From: CAVZVW01 sp963778845
Lineage (GTDB): Bacteria; Actinomycetota; Actinomycetes; Actinomycetales; Kineosporiaceae
Assembly (NCBI GenBank): GCA_963778845.1
Contig: CAVZVW010000004.1
Location: 337,728 to 401,727, forward strand
Reading direction: 5' to 3'
DNA length: 64,000 nt
This document shows, in pieces, positions 8,361 to 17,139 of this stretch (its first letter is position 1; every line of letters begins with the position of its first letter). The notes beneath the pieces are model-generated. The model was not told the origin of the DNA. It made no database searches and worked only from the letters and a program-made list of their open reading frames with translations. The translations under genes were made by a program, and so were the position numbers.

Positions 8361-9674
8361 ATGGCACCTGTGACGTCGACCCCGAGTGCGGCCCGACGCC
8401 GGCTCGTGAGCCCCCGGGCCGGGTGGCGCGCGCTCGGGGGTCTCGTGTTCGCCGTGTCGGCGGCCCCGCTGGTCTGGCACTACCTGGGTGCCTACCCCCG
8501 CGAGATCTGGCAGGTGGACCTCGAGGTCTACCGCGAGGGTGCGCGCAGCCTTGTCAGCGGGTACCCGCTGTACGACCTGCGCACCGAGGCCCCCCAGCTG
8601 TTGCCCTTCACCTACCCGCCGTTCGCCGCGGTGGTGGGGCTGCCGCTCGTGCTGGCTCCGTTCCCCGTGATGGGGTGGATGTGGGCGGCCTTCCAGCTCG
8701 GGCTGCTCTGGCTCAGCGTGGGTCTGGCGTTCCGGCCCTTCCTCGCCCGTTTTGCGGTTCGCCGGGGGCTGGTGCATGGCGTCGTCGCAGCCGGATGCGT
8801 GTGGATGCTCCCGGTGGCGGAGGGGATCCGCTTCGGCCAGGTCAACGCGCTCATCGTCGCCCTGTGCCTGGTGGACGTCGCGCGTCGCGAGTCGTGGCTG
8901 CGCGCCGTCCCGCGCGGGGTCCTCGTGGGGGTCGCCGCCGCCGTCAAGCTGACCCCGGCCGTGTTCTGGGTGCACTGGGCGCTGGCACGCCGTTGGTCGG
9001 TGTTGCGCGCGTCGGTCACGGCAGCAGTGGTCGCGACGCTCACGACTGCTGTCGTCCTGCCCGCGCAGTCGGCGCAGTACTGGACCGACGCCTTCCTCGA
9101 CCCCCAGCGGCTGGGTCCCAACGCCGGGACCTCCAACCAGTCACTGCGCGGCGTCCTGCTGCGGCTCGGGCCCTCGCCCGGACCGGCACTGAGCGTGCTG
9201 TGGCTTCTGGCGGTGCTCGTCACGTCTGCGGCCGGCTTCGCGGTCTCGGTGCGCCTGGAGCGGGCCGGGGAGGCGGTGGCAGTGGTGGCGACAGTGGGGC
9301 TCGTCGCGTTCCTGGTGTCACCGGTGTCGTGGGTCCACCACCTGCAGTGGGGTGTCGTCGTGGTCGGCGCCCTGCTCGGCGACGCCCGCCGACCGACGCG
9401 AGTGCTCGCCGCTGCCGCTGCGGCCGGCATGCTCTGGATGCGTCTGCCCTGGTGGGGGATAACCATGATCGCGGAAGGGTTCGGGCCGAAGTGGGCGGGC
9501 CGGACGGTGCAGAACGGCTACACGCTGTTCGCCGTCCTGGGCATCGCGGCGATGTGGTGGTTGATCGCTCGTGGGAGCGTCGACACGGGTGCCGCGGCGG
9601 CTGCCGCCTCAGGTGTCAGCCCGGGGCATGACTCGGCGGGTGAGCCGCTGGGGACGCCGGTCGCGAGGTCGTGA
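8361..9674 (+). CDS. GT87-family polyprenol mannosyltransferase (DUF2029)
   Basis: This 437-residue membrane protein has about ten helices and belongs to the GT87 family, alpha-1,2-mannosyltransferases such as PimE and MptC. The catalytic-type first-loop Asp is at residue 53 in VDLEVYREGARSL. Conserved segments FTYPPFAAV, IRFGQVNALI and AAVKLTPAVF follow. It should transfer mannose from polyprenol-phosphate-mannose onto a periplasmic glycolipid. It is transcribed away from the phosphatase-fold gene, with a 46-bp gap between the two starts, and a repeat-rich region follows. The C-terminal 35 residues are Ala/Gly-rich and probably not conserved. Confidence 0.88.
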   Translation: MAPVTSTPSAARRRLVSPRAGWRALGGLVFAVSAAPLVWHYLGAYPREIWQVDLEVYREGARSLVSGYPLYDLRTEAPQLLPFTYPPFAAVVGLPLVLAPFPVMGWMWAAFQLGLLWLSVGLAFRPFLARFAVRRGLVHGVVAAGCVWMLPVAEGIRFGQVNALIVALCLVDVARRESWLRAVPRGVLVGVAAAVKLTPAVFWVHWALARRWSVLRASVTAAVVATLTTAVVLPAQSAQYWTDAFLDPQRLGPNAGTSNQSLRGVLLRLGPSPGPALSVLWLLAVLVTSAAGFAVSVRLERAGEAVAVVATVGLVAFLVSPVSWVHHLQWGVVVVGALLGDARRPTRVLAAAAAAGMLWMRLPWWGITMIAEGFGPKWAGRTVQNGYTLFAVLGIAAMWWLIARGSVDTGAAAAAASGVSPGHDSAGEPLGTPVARS

Positions 9675-9849
9675 CTCGGATGGGGGGCGTCCCCGGCAAT
9701 GCTCGTGTGTCCGGCACCGCTCGCGTGTCCGGCACTGGTCGCTAGTCCGCTGCCCGGCATCTCGCCAACGCGCCGTCAAGCAGCTCGTCGTGCCCGTGCG
9801 GCGCACCACGGAGAGTCTCGGTGGCGCGGCGGGGTGTGCTCGTCGGAGT

Positions 9850-10360
<511 letters not shown>

Positions 10361-10506
10361 ATTCCGCTCCACACCGAGGTCAAGCCCCCCCGGGTCGGGG
10401 GGCGACCTCGGGCCAGGTGGCATACGGCCGACCGCGCACTCTTCTGGCTCGAGGCGAATGGCGGGAGGGAAGGCCAGCCGTTCGGCGGCGAGCCGAGCCG
10501 AGTCTC

Positions 10507-11862
10507 CTAGCCGAGTGCCGCCGGCTCGACGCCCGTGGGCTGGTGGCGTTGTGCGACCGGTGTGATGGCCCCGCCGGTGCCGCGGGTGCCGGCCATGTCG
10601 AGTGCGGTCCGGTACGCCGCGGCGGCCGAGGCCGGGTCCGAGTGCGCGAGTCGGTCGGCGATATCGCGCGCCACGGCGGCCGTGAACCTGCTCGCCTCCA
10701 CGCCGGCCAGCGCGCCCAGGGCCGCCGAGAAGTGCTCGCGGGCGTCGTCCGGCCGATGCTGAGCCAGTGCTGCGTCGCCGAGCAAGGTGAGCACCCGGGC
10801 CCGCTCGGGGCTGGGATCGGGGTTGAGCCGCAGCAGCGCCTTGCGTGCGAGGTCCTCGGCGGCGACAGGTCGGCCGATCAGCAGCTCGGCGTGCGAGCGC
10901 GTGCTCTCCCAGTAGGCCAGGTCGGCGGGGCTGCCCAGGTCCGTGAGGTCGGGCAGTGCCCGGTCGAGCAGGTCCACCGCCTCGGCGGCTCGGGAGGGGT
11001 CGGCACGCAGCAGGAGCCAGGCGGCGTCGTTGCGCAAGAGGGCGAGGTCGCGGGTGCCGCCCTGTTCGGACAGGCGGGCCAACGCTCGCTCGCTGAGGAC
11101 CAGGGCCTGGTCGGTTCGGCCCTGGGCGTCGGCGGCCAGCGCCGCGTTCCAGTACAGCGACGCCTCACCAGTCACGCTCCCGGCCCGCCGGGCCGCCTCG
11201 ATGAGCTGCTCCGCCCAGATCGTCGCGTGCGTCGTGTCGCCCAGCTCGGTGTAGGTGGCCACGACGGTCGCGGCGAGCCGGAAGTGCTCGTCGGTCGCGG
11301 CGAGCCCCAGCTCGGCTGCTGCCGTGATGCCCTCCAGGCCCACCCGCACAGCGGCGTTCAGGTCTCCACTCAGCCGGTAGCAGTGGCACAGCAGGAGCCC
11401 CACCGTGGACGGGGGCAGGGCGCACGCCCCGGCCTTGCTGCGTTCGTACAGGGGCAGCGCCACCCGGACCGCCGACTCGAGGTCGTTGGTCTTCTCGTGG
11501 GCCAGAGCAAGGTAGTAACGCGCCTGGTCCGCAGCGACGGCGTCGAGATCCGGCTCGCCCAGGAGAACCACAAGCCGCTCCCGCGCGTCGTCGGACTCGC
11601 CGTGCGCCAGTGCCAAGCGGGCGTACTTCAGCTCCAGCTCGATGCGGCGCTGGCGCTCGGGCGGCTGACCGTCGATGATCTGCGCCGTCGTACACCCCAG
11701 GCGTTGTGCCAGGACGTGGACGACCTCCCCGCTGGGCTGGCGCTTGCCGGCCTCGATCAGCGAGATGTAGCTCGGCGAGAGGTCGTCCCCGGCCAGCTGG
11801 ATCTGAGAGAGCCCCGCGGCCACGCGGAGGTCCCTCAGCCGTTCCCCGACAGAGCTACTCAT
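10507..11862 (-). CDS. XRE-family regulator with TPR-like sensor region
   Basis: This 451-residue protein has an N-terminal XRE helix-turn-helix (about residues 6-62: GERLRDLRVAAGLSQIQLA, then PSYISLIEAGKRQPS). It is followed by about 370 residues of helical repeats with regular Ala/Leu spacing typical of TPR-type superhelices. This is the architecture of RRNPP-type peptide-responsive regulators (Rgg, PlcR, NprR) and of some actinobacterial XRE-TPR regulators. Just upstream and divergent is a 46-codon gene for a small exported peptide (12106-12246). That is the usual arrangement of a regulator and its signal, but the pairing here is inferred. Confidence 0.85.
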   Translation of the reverse strand: MSSSVGERLRDLRVAAGLSQIQLAGDDLSPSYISLIEAGKRQPSGEVVHVLAQRLGCTTAQIIDGQPPERQRRIELELKYARLALAHGESDDARERLVVLLGEPDLDAVAADQARYYLALAHEKTNDLESAVRVALPLYERSKAGACALPPSTVGLLLCHCYRLSGDLNAAVRVGLEGITAAAELGLAATDEHFRLAATVVATYTELGDTTHATIWAEQLIEAARRAGSVTGEASLYWNAALAADAQGRTDQALVLSERALARLSEQGGTRDLALLRNDAAWLLLRADPSRAAEAVDLLDRALPDLTDLGSPADLAYWESTRSHAELLIGRPVAAEDLARKALLRLNPDPSPERARVLTLLGDAALAQHRPDDAREHFSAALGALAGVEASRFTAAVARDIADRLAHSDPASAAAAYRTALDMAGTRGTGGAITPVAQRHQPTGVEPAALG

Positions 11863-12054
11863 CGGTGCCTCATCACGTGACGAGCCGTCATCGCGACGGC
11901 TGAGGGTGTGACTGATGGGTGTCTCGACGGCGCGATCGTACCCGCGATGATCTCTACGCTCGGTGAGATCGCCCCAGCTGTCATCGGATCAGCTAACTGA
12001 ACGTGAGCGTTACGAGCATTGGGTGATATCTCTGGGAGTGTCCGGCCACCTCGT

Positions 12055-12093
12055 GTCACGATCGGCCCTGACAGCCAGTCAAAGGATCGTGAC
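12055..12093. promoter_or_regulatory. Nested inverted repeats upstream of the small peptide gene
   Basis: A perfect 9-bp inverted repeat, GTCACGATC (12055-12063) and GATCGTGAC (12085-12093), encloses a second palindrome TGAC-N5-GTCA (12069-12081). Both lie 13-50 bp before the ATG of the small peptide gene and in the region between it and the divergent XRE-TPR regulator. They are good operator candidates. The inner element with its flank (CTGAC-N5-GTCAAAG, 12068-12084) recurs at 12436-12452. Confidence 0.6.
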
Positions 12094-12105
12094 TTAGGAG
12101 TCCTC

Positions 12106-12246
12106 ATGTTCGGTTCCCCTCTTCGTGCCGTCACTGCCACCGTGTCCGCTGTCGTGCTCGCCGCGGCTTGCTTGGTAGGCCTGAGCGCCGGTGCCGTCGA
12201 CGCAGGGCCCGGTACCTGCTGCCGCCCCTTCTCCGTGCAGCGCTGA
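12106..12246 (+). CDS. Small secreted peptide, candidate signal for the adjacent XRE-TPR regulator
   Basis: A 46-residue open frame starts at ATG 12106 with a very good ribosome binding site (TTAGGAG, 12095-12101). The N-terminus has Arg7 followed by a hydrophobic run (VSAVVLAAACLVGLSAGA). A likely signal-peptidase site follows VDA near residue 33, leaving a 13-residue mature tail, GPGTCCRPFSVQR, with a Cys-Cys pair. Size, signal peptide, short cysteine-containing tail and divergent position next to a TPR regulator resemble propeptides of quorum-sensing pairs. There is no homology evidence; the function is inferred from layout. A 10-bp GC-rich stem follows at 12310-12344. Confidence 0.65.
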   Translation: MFGSPLRAVTATVSAVVLAAACLVGLSAGAVDAGPGTCCRPFSVQR

Positions 12247-12309
12247 GCCCGGCGCAACCCGCGGGCCTCCCTCTGGCCCTGATACGTCACGCGGCCGGGC
12301 TAGGAGCGC

Positions 12310-12344
12310 GGGCGGGGAGATGATGGCCCGACACCTCCCCGCCC
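12310..12344 (+). terminator. GC-rich stem-loop after the small peptide gene
   Basis: A perfect 10-bp stem, GGGCGGGGAG with CTCCCCGCCC, has a 15-base loop and no T-run, as is common for actinobacterial terminators. It lies 64 bases after the peptide stop codon. Confidence 0.55.
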
Positions 12345-12435
12345 ACGCCCGCTCGTGCCGTCATCTCCAGACCAGGGCGCGGCCAGGTGCGACCGGTCCG
12401 GATCAGGCACACGACCACTGTAGTCATAACGGCCG

Positions 12436-12465
12436 CTGACTGATAGTCAAAGCTCTTGACTCAGG
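12436..12465. promoter_or_regulatory. Second copy of the TGAC-N5-GTCA operator-like element
   Basis: CTGAC-N5-GTCAAAG (12436-12452), followed by TTGACTCAGG, closely repeats the element in front of the small peptide gene (12068-12098). It contains a TTGACT hexamer that could serve as a -35 box. It is located 15 bp beyond the end of the diacylglycerol kinase gene, and no credible gene starts just downstream of it. Confidence 0.45.
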
Positions 12466-12479
12466 TCTACCGTCTGTGG

Positions 12480-13595
12480 CTACGGTGTCTCGTCGTGCCG
12501 TCTCGACTGCCCTCGGGGGGCGGCCGAGCCGGGGCTCGTCCCACCGGGCGCGAGCACCACCAGCGCGAGGGGTTGCACCCTCACCCGCAGCGCGCGCGCC
12601 ATCCCTACGGGGTCGCCGTCCATCTGCGCGTGAAGGGGCTTGGCGGCGCTGATCTCGACACTGCGGCATCGCAGGTGCTCCACGAGCGGGTGACCGCGGC
12701 GTCGGCGCGAGAGCACGGCGGCGCTCACGGCTACCCAGCCGACGAGCCCGCGAGGCGAGACGGCCACCACGTCCAGCCATCCGTCGTCCACCTTGGCGTC
12801 GGGCATCAGCCGCACCCCGCCGGTGAGCTCGCCGCAGTTGCCCACGACCACGGCGCGTACGCGGCGGCGGATGCCGGGCTCGTCGTCCACGCGGATCACG
12901 ACGCGCGTCTGTGGCCCCCGCAGGTTCTGCGCCCCGGCCACGACGTAGGCCCACCAGCCCACACGGCGCTTGAGACCGGGGTGGACGGCGGCCATCACCT
13001 CAGCGTCGAAACCCAGCCCGGCCATCACGAGGAACGTGTGCGTCTGCGGGGTGTGGTCCTCGCCGGAGACGTCGATCTCGGCGCGTCCGATGTCCACCCG
13101 GCGTTGCCCGCCTGCCAGGGCGATCCGCAGGGCCGCGTCGGCGTCCGTGACGGGGACGCCGAGGTTGCGCGCCAGCAGGTTCCCGGTGCCGGCAGGCAGC
13201 AGCCCGAGCGGGACGTCGGTGCCGGCCAGCGCCGAGCCCACTGCGCGGACTGTGCCGTCCCCCCCGTAGGCGAACACCGCCGAGGCCCCGGACTGCAGCG
13301 CATCCTGGGTCTGGCCGAGTCCGGCGTCCTCGATCGTGGTCTGCGACCACACCGGCGGGCCCCAGCCATGGGCGTTCATCGCCGCCCCCAGCCACTCGGC
13401 CCGGGCCCGGGCGTCGTCGACCTTGGTCGGGTTGACGACGACGGCCGCCCATGGGCGGCCCTCGGCCGGGGTGTCCTGTGAGGCTGCCGGGCCGTGGGAT
13501 GGCCGTGACGGTCGACGAAGGCGGAAGAAGAGCACCACGGCCAGCGCGAGCACGACCACCAGCACGCCGACCTGCGCGGCGTCGCGCCCTCCCAT
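12480..13595 (-). CDS. Diacylglycerol kinase family protein
   Basis: This 371-residue lipid kinase has an N-terminal membrane helix (about residues 7-25). The DAGK catalytic domain starts at AVVVNPTKVDDA (51-62). The nucleotide-binding GGDGT is at 111-115, with PAGTGNLLARN following. It likely phosphorylates diacylglycerol or a related lipid at the inner membrane face, in phospholipid recycling or mannoside synthesis. The chosen ATG at 13595 is at the start of the hydrophobic helix; no strong ribosome binding site is visible. It is divergent from serS, with about 50 bp between the starts. Confidence 0.9.
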   Translation of the reverse strand: MGGRDAAQVGVLVVVLALAVVLFFRLRRPSRPSHGPAASQDTPAEGRPWAAVVVNPTKVDDARARAEWLGAAMNAHGWGPPVWSQTTIEDAGLGQTQDALQSGASAVFAYGGDGTVRAVGSALAGTDVPLGLLPAGTGNLLARNLGVPVTDADAALRIALAGGQRRVDIGRAEIDVSGEDHTPQTHTFLVMAGLGFDAEVMAAVHPGLKRRVGWWAYVVAGAQNLRGPQTRVVIRVDDEPGIRRRVRAVVVGNCGELTGGVRLMPDAKVDDGWLDVVAVSPRGLVGWVAVSAAVLSRRRRGHPLVEHLRCRSVEISAAKPLHAQMDGDPVGMARALRVRVQPLALVVLAPGGTSPGSAAPRGQSRRHDETP

Positions 13596-13646
13596 GAACG
13601 GCAGACTACGGGCCGCGCCCGCGGTCCGCCCGGCTAGGCTCCCCCC

Positions 13647-14930
13647 GTGATCGACCTGCGTCAGCTGCGTGACGACCCCGAGACCGTGCGGCGGAGCCAG
13701 CAAGCCCGGGGGGACGACGAGTCCCTCGTCGACGCGGTCCTGGCGGCCGACGAGCGCCGTCGCAGCAGCCTGGCCGAGTTCGAACGGGTCCGCGCGGACC
13801 AGAAGGCGCTCGGGAAGGACGTCGCGAGGGCCCAGGGGGAGGAGAAGCAGGACCTGCTGACCAAGGCCAGGCACCTGGCCGACCAGGTGAAGGCTCTGCA
13901 GGCCGACGCCGCGGTCGCCGAGGCCGCCCTGACGGATCTGGCCGCTCAGATCGACAACGTCGTCGAGCCCGGCACGCCGCCCGGCGGTGAGGACGACTTC
14001 GTCGTCCTGCGCGAGGTCGGCACGCCCCGGGACTTCGCCGCGGAGGGGTTCGCCCCACGCGACCACGTCGAGCTCGGCGAGCTGCTCGGTGCGATCGACA
14101 CCGAACGGGGCGCGAAGGTGTCGGGCGCGCGGTTCTACTTCCTCACCGGGGTGGGCGCCCGGTTGGAGCTCGCTCTGCTCATGTGTGCCGTCGACCAGGC
14201 TGTCGCGGCAGGCTTCTCGCCGGTGATCACCCCGACGCTCGTCAAGCCCGAGGTGATGGCGGGAACGGGCTTCCTCGGGGCGCATTCGGCGGAGGTGTAC
14301 CACCTCGAGGAGGACGACCTCTATCTGGTCGGTACGAGCGAGGTGGCGCTTGCGGGCTATCACGCGGGCGAGGTGCTCGACCTGTCGGCCGGGCCACGAC
14401 GCTTCGCCGGGTGGTCGGCGTGCTACCGGCGGGAGGCCGGGTCGTACGGTAAGGACACTCGCGGCATCCTTCGGGTGCACCAGTTCCACAAGGTCGAGAT
14501 GTTCAGCTACTGCCGGGTCGAGCAGGCCCACGACGAGCACCTTCGCCTGCTCGGGTGGGAGGAGCAGATGCTGGCGAACGTGGAGGTGCCCTACCGCGTG
14601 ATCGATGTGGCGGCCGGCGACCTCGGCTCGTCCGCGGCCCGCAAGTACGACTGCGAGGCCTGGGTGCCGACCCAGGGCCGGTATCGCGAGGTCACGTCGA
14701 CGTCGAACTGCACGACCTACCAGGCCCGGCGCCTGGACATCAGGGAGCGCAACCCGCACGCACCCGAGCAGGGCAACCGCTACGTCGCGACGCTCAACGG
14801 CACGCTGGCAACGACGCGGTGGATCGTCGCGATACTGGAGAACCACCAACAGCCGGACGGGTCGGTCCGGGTGCCGATGGCCCTGCGCCCGTATCTGGGC
14901 GGGCTGGACGTGCTGACACCACCTGCGTGA
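13647..14930 (+). CDS. serS: Seryl-tRNA synthetase
   Basis: This 427-residue class II aminoacyl-tRNA synthetase charges tRNA-Ser. It starts MIDLRQLRDDPETVRRSQ and continues into the antiparallel coiled-coil arm (about 25-105). The catalytic core has the motif 2 region GWSACYRREAGSYGKDTRG, the VTSTSNCTTYQARRLDIR segment and motif 3 NGTLATTRWIVAILEN. The length is normal. The GTG start at 13647 produces the expected N-terminus. As an essential housekeeping gene it is a strong anchor for phylogenetic placement of this window. Confidence 0.98.
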   Translation: MIDLRQLRDDPETVRRSQQARGDDESLVDAVLAADERRRSSLAEFERVRADQKALGKDVARAQGEEKQDLLTKARHLADQVKALQADAAVAEAALTDLAAQIDNVVEPGTPPGGEDDFVVLREVGTPRDFAAEGFAPRDHVELGELLGAIDTERGAKVSGARFYFLTGVGARLELALLMCAVDQAVAAGFSPVITPTLVKPEVMAGTGFLGAHSAEVYHLEEDDLYLVGTSEVALAGYHAGEVLDLSAGPRRFAGWSACYRREAGSYGKDTRGILRVHQFHKVEMFSYCRVEQAHDEHLRLLGWEEQMLANVEVPYRVIDVAAGDLGSSAARKYDCEAWVPTQGRYREVTSTSNCTTYQARRLDIRERNPHAPEQGNRYVATLNGTLATTRWIVAILENHQQPDGSVRVPMALRPYLGGLDVLTPPA

Positions 14931-14997
14931 CCCAGCCGTTCCTCATGCGACCTCCGGTCGGTGCTGGTTGCCTACTTGCCTCGAAGAGGGCACGTGC

Positions 14998-15012
14998 ACG
15001 CCAGAGGTCGCG
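14998..15012 (+). repeat. Second copy of the ACGCCAGAGGTCGCG arm
   Basis: Identical 15 bp to the right arm of the 605-671 hairpin, located in the 128-bp gap between serS and the HAD gene. A partial opposite arm, GCGACCTCCGG, is present at about 14948. This suggests a degenerate second copy of the same hairpin element. Confidence 0.6.
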
Positions 15013-15058
15013 TCAAGTGTCGCCTCGGCGTGCCGATCATGGAGGAGTGAGACCGGCT

Positions 15059-15850
15059 GTGACGACGGCTCGGCTGGTCGCCCTCGACATCGACGGGACG
15101 ATCATCGACCACGACGGCGTGTTGACGCAGCGCGTCGCCCAGGCGATCCGCCGCGTCGCCGCCGACGGTTGGCATGTGGTCCTGGCCACCGGTCGAGCGC
15201 TCTACGGCACCCTGCCAGTGCTGAGCTCACTCGACCTTCTCGAGGGCTGGGCCGTATGCAGCAACGGCAGCGTGACCCTGCGGCTCGACCCTCTGCTGCC
15301 GGACGGCTACGAGGTGGCGCACAGCGTCACGTTCGACCCCTCCGACGCCCTGCGGCTCTTGCGCCGGCACCTGCCCACCGCGCTCTACGCCGTCGAGGAG
15401 GTCGGCGTCGGCTACCGCTTGACGGCCCCCTTCCCGGACGGCGAGCTCGACGGAGCCGAGCGGATCGTCTCCTTCGAGGACCTCTTCACCGCGCAGGCCA
15501 CCCGCGTGATCGTCCGCGACCCCAACCACACCCCCGAGGAGTTCCTGGAGCTGACCGAGCGCGTGGGTCTGCACGGTGTGAACTACTCGGTCGGCTGGAC
15601 GGCGTGGCTGGACCTGGCACCCGAGGGCGTCAGCAAGGCCAGCGCCCTGGAGCTGATCCGATCCCGCCTTCGCGTCGACCCTCTGCAGACCGTTGCCGTC
15701 GGGGACGGGCGCAACGACCTCGACATGTTCGCGTGGGCGGCCCGCGCGGTCGCGATGGGCCAGGCTGTTCCCGAGGTCGTCGCTGCGGCCGACGAGGTGA
15801 CGGCGCCGGTCGCGGAGGACGGGCTGGCCCTGTTCCTCGAGTCGCTGTGA
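15059..15850 (+). CDS. HAD-superfamily hydrolase, Cof-like
   Basis: This protein of about 263 residues is a haloacid-dehalogenase-like phosphatase of the Cof/IIB type. Motif I is DIDGT with nucleophile Asp10 and acid/base Asp12. Motif II is in VVLATGRA, and the C-terminal metal motif is AVGDGRNDLDMFAWA. The cap domain between is typical of sugar-phosphate phosphatases; the substrate is unknown. The GTG at 15059 is preferred because GGAGGAG (15041-15047) lies at a usable distance; GTG 15047 is an alternative. Its stop overlaps the start of the M50 gene (GTGA). Confidence 0.9.
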   Translation: MTTARLVALDIDGTIIDHDGVLTQRVAQAIRRVAADGWHVVLATGRALYGTLPVLSSLDLLEGWAVCSNGSVTLRLDPLLPDGYEVAHSVTFDPSDALRLLRRHLPTALYAVEEVGVGYRLTAPFPDGELDGAERIVSFEDLFTAQATRVIVRDPNHTPEEFLELTERVGLHGVNYSVGWTAWLDLAPEGVSKASALELIRSRLRVDPLQTVAVGDGRNDLDMFAWAARAVAMGQAVPEVVAAADEVTAPVAEDGLALFLESL

Positions 15851-16566
15851 CGCCGCGGGGAGATGGGCACGCCCTGACCGCCGTCGACGCCTCCACACTC
15901 TGGACGGGCTTGCTCAGTCTCGCCGTTGCTCTCCTGGCTGTGCTGTCACCGGCCTGGCGCGTGCTTCGGCACGTGCTGACGATCGCGCACGAGGGGGGCC
16001 ACGCCACGGTGGCGGCGCTGTCGGGAAGGCGGCTGCGCGGCGTCCGGCTGCACTCAGACACCTCTGGCCTCACCGTCTCGGCGGGCCGCGCGTCCGGCTT
16101 CGGGCTCGTGATGACCTTGCTCGCCGGCTATCCAGCGCCGTCCCTGCTCGGGCTGCTCGGTGCCTGGGCCATCGCGCAGGGGTACGCGACGGCACTGCTG
16201 GGCGTGTGTGTCGCTTTGCTCGTGGTGCTTCTGCTGCAGGTACGCAACCTGTTCGGCGTGCTCTCCGTAACCCTCGTCGCTGCCGCTCTCACCGCGGCGG
16301 CCTGGCTCGCCTCGCCGCGATGGCAGGAAGCGGTGGCCGCCGTCCTCATCTGGGTGCTGCTGCTCGGCGGCCCGCGCACCGTCGTGGACCTGCAAAGGTC
16401 GCGCCGTCGTAGCCGTTCGCGCGGGTCGGACGCCGACCAGCTGGCGCGGCTGACTCACGTCCCGGGCGTGGTCTGGGTGCTGGTGTTCCTCGCGGTCAGC
16501 GTGGGCTGCCTCGTGCTCGGCGGCATCTGGCTGGTCATCGGCGTCGGCTCGACGATCGGGGGCTAG
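15847..16566 (+). CDS. M50-type membrane metallopeptidase
   Basis: This 239-residue membrane protein has five or six helices and an HEGGH zinc-binding motif at 48-52 (His48, Glu49, His52) inside the first helices. It belongs to the M50B-like group of membrane metalloproteases, conserved and mostly uncharacterised in actinobacteria. The second metal-site motif (LDG/DGG) of canonical site-2 proteases is not obvious, so a proteolytic role is probable rather than certain. A 4-bp overlap couples it to the HAD gene upstream. Repeat-rich non-coding sequence follows. Confidence 0.82.
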   Translation: MTPRGDGHALTAVDASTLWTGLLSLAVALLAVLSPAWRVLRHVLTIAHEGGHATVAALSGRRLRGVRLHSDTSGLTVSAGRASGFGLVMTLLAGYPAPSLLGLLGAWAIAQGYATALLGVCVALLVVLLLQVRNLFGVLSVTLVAAALTAAAWLASPRWQEAVAAVLIWVLLLGGPRTVVDLQRSRRRSRSRGSDADQLARLTHVPGVVWVLVFLAVSVGCLVLGGIWLVIGVGSTIGG

Positions 16567-16656
16567 GCACTCCCTCGACGCCGTCGCCGAAGGAAGATCA
16601 TGGCGGGCGCGACGCCACGGTGCAGGCCTTCGCGGGAGTGGAGCGTGTTTCGAGAC

Positions 16657-16684
16657 GCTTTGCATTGCACGCGGATCCGCAACA
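16657..16684 (+). repeat. 28-bp interspersed repeat, single copy
   Basis: One copy with the complete GCGGATCCGC centre, differing by only one or two bases from the copy at 9850. The gene-free stretch 16567-17139 holds this copy, a 16-bp duplication (16745-16776), the 14-bp tandem array and two further partial copies; no gene is seen there. Confidence 0.85.
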
Positions 16685-16780
16685 CCGGTCGCCGGCGCCG
16701 CGGATGCGGCTCGGGTGGAGGCGCGCCTTGTCGACAGTGAACGGCGTCGTCGAGGGTGACCGTCGTCGAGGGTGACAGCC

Positions 16781-16884
16781 GAGCGCGGCCTGCCGAGCGT
16801 GGCCTGCCGAGCGTGGCCTGCCGAGCGTGGCCTGCCGAGCGTGGCCTGCCGAGCGTGGCCTGCCGAGCGTGGCCTGCCGAGCGT
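16781..16884 (+). repeat. 14-bp minisatellite, seven units plus a partial
   Basis: The unit GAGCGTGGCCTGCC is repeated head-to-tail from 16781, with one substitution in the first unit and divergence in the eighth. Immediately before it a 16-bp unit, CGTCGTCGAGGGTGAC, is duplicated (16745-16760 and 16761-16776). The array is non-coding and likely to vary in copy number. Confidence 0.92.
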
Positions 16885-17009
16885 GGACTCGACTGTGGAA
16901 GGATCTGGGGCTACACACCCCCACCTCGGTCCACCGTCGGGGACACACTCGACCCACTCGCTCGGCGCAGCCATCCGCTGGATGCCTGTCCCTCACTCCG
17001 GCGACGAAG

Positions 17010-17063
17010 TGTTGCGGATGCGCGTGCAGAGCCCAGGGGGTGTTGCGGATGCGCGTGCAGAGC
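17010..17063 (-). repeat. Two tandem partial copies of the 28-bp repeat, reverse orientation
   Basis: Copies at 17010-17032 and 17041-17063 read TGTTGCGGATGCGCGTGCAG and end in AGAGC rather than ATGCAAAGC. The 31-bp spacing, with the intervening bases partly conserved, shows a local duplication. They end about 77 bp before the start of the EspC-like gene. Confidence 0.75.
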
Positions 17064-17139
17064 CCAGCAGCCACGCCCCGGGGCCTGCCTGTGGACGCAG
17101 CTACGCGGCCGGCTCGCTCGTGCGGCTACGGTCGGCGTC

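Noticed and set aside
12287..12427. A second 46-residue minus-strand open frame near the duplicated operator element
   Set aside because: No ribosome binding site, no signal peptide, and it runs across the terminator hairpin; composition looks like a random frame.
16781..16884. Possible CRISPR or ice-nucleation-type coding repeat
   Set aside because: Units follow each other without spacers, and the 14-bp period is not a multiple of three, so it does not code a repeat protein.
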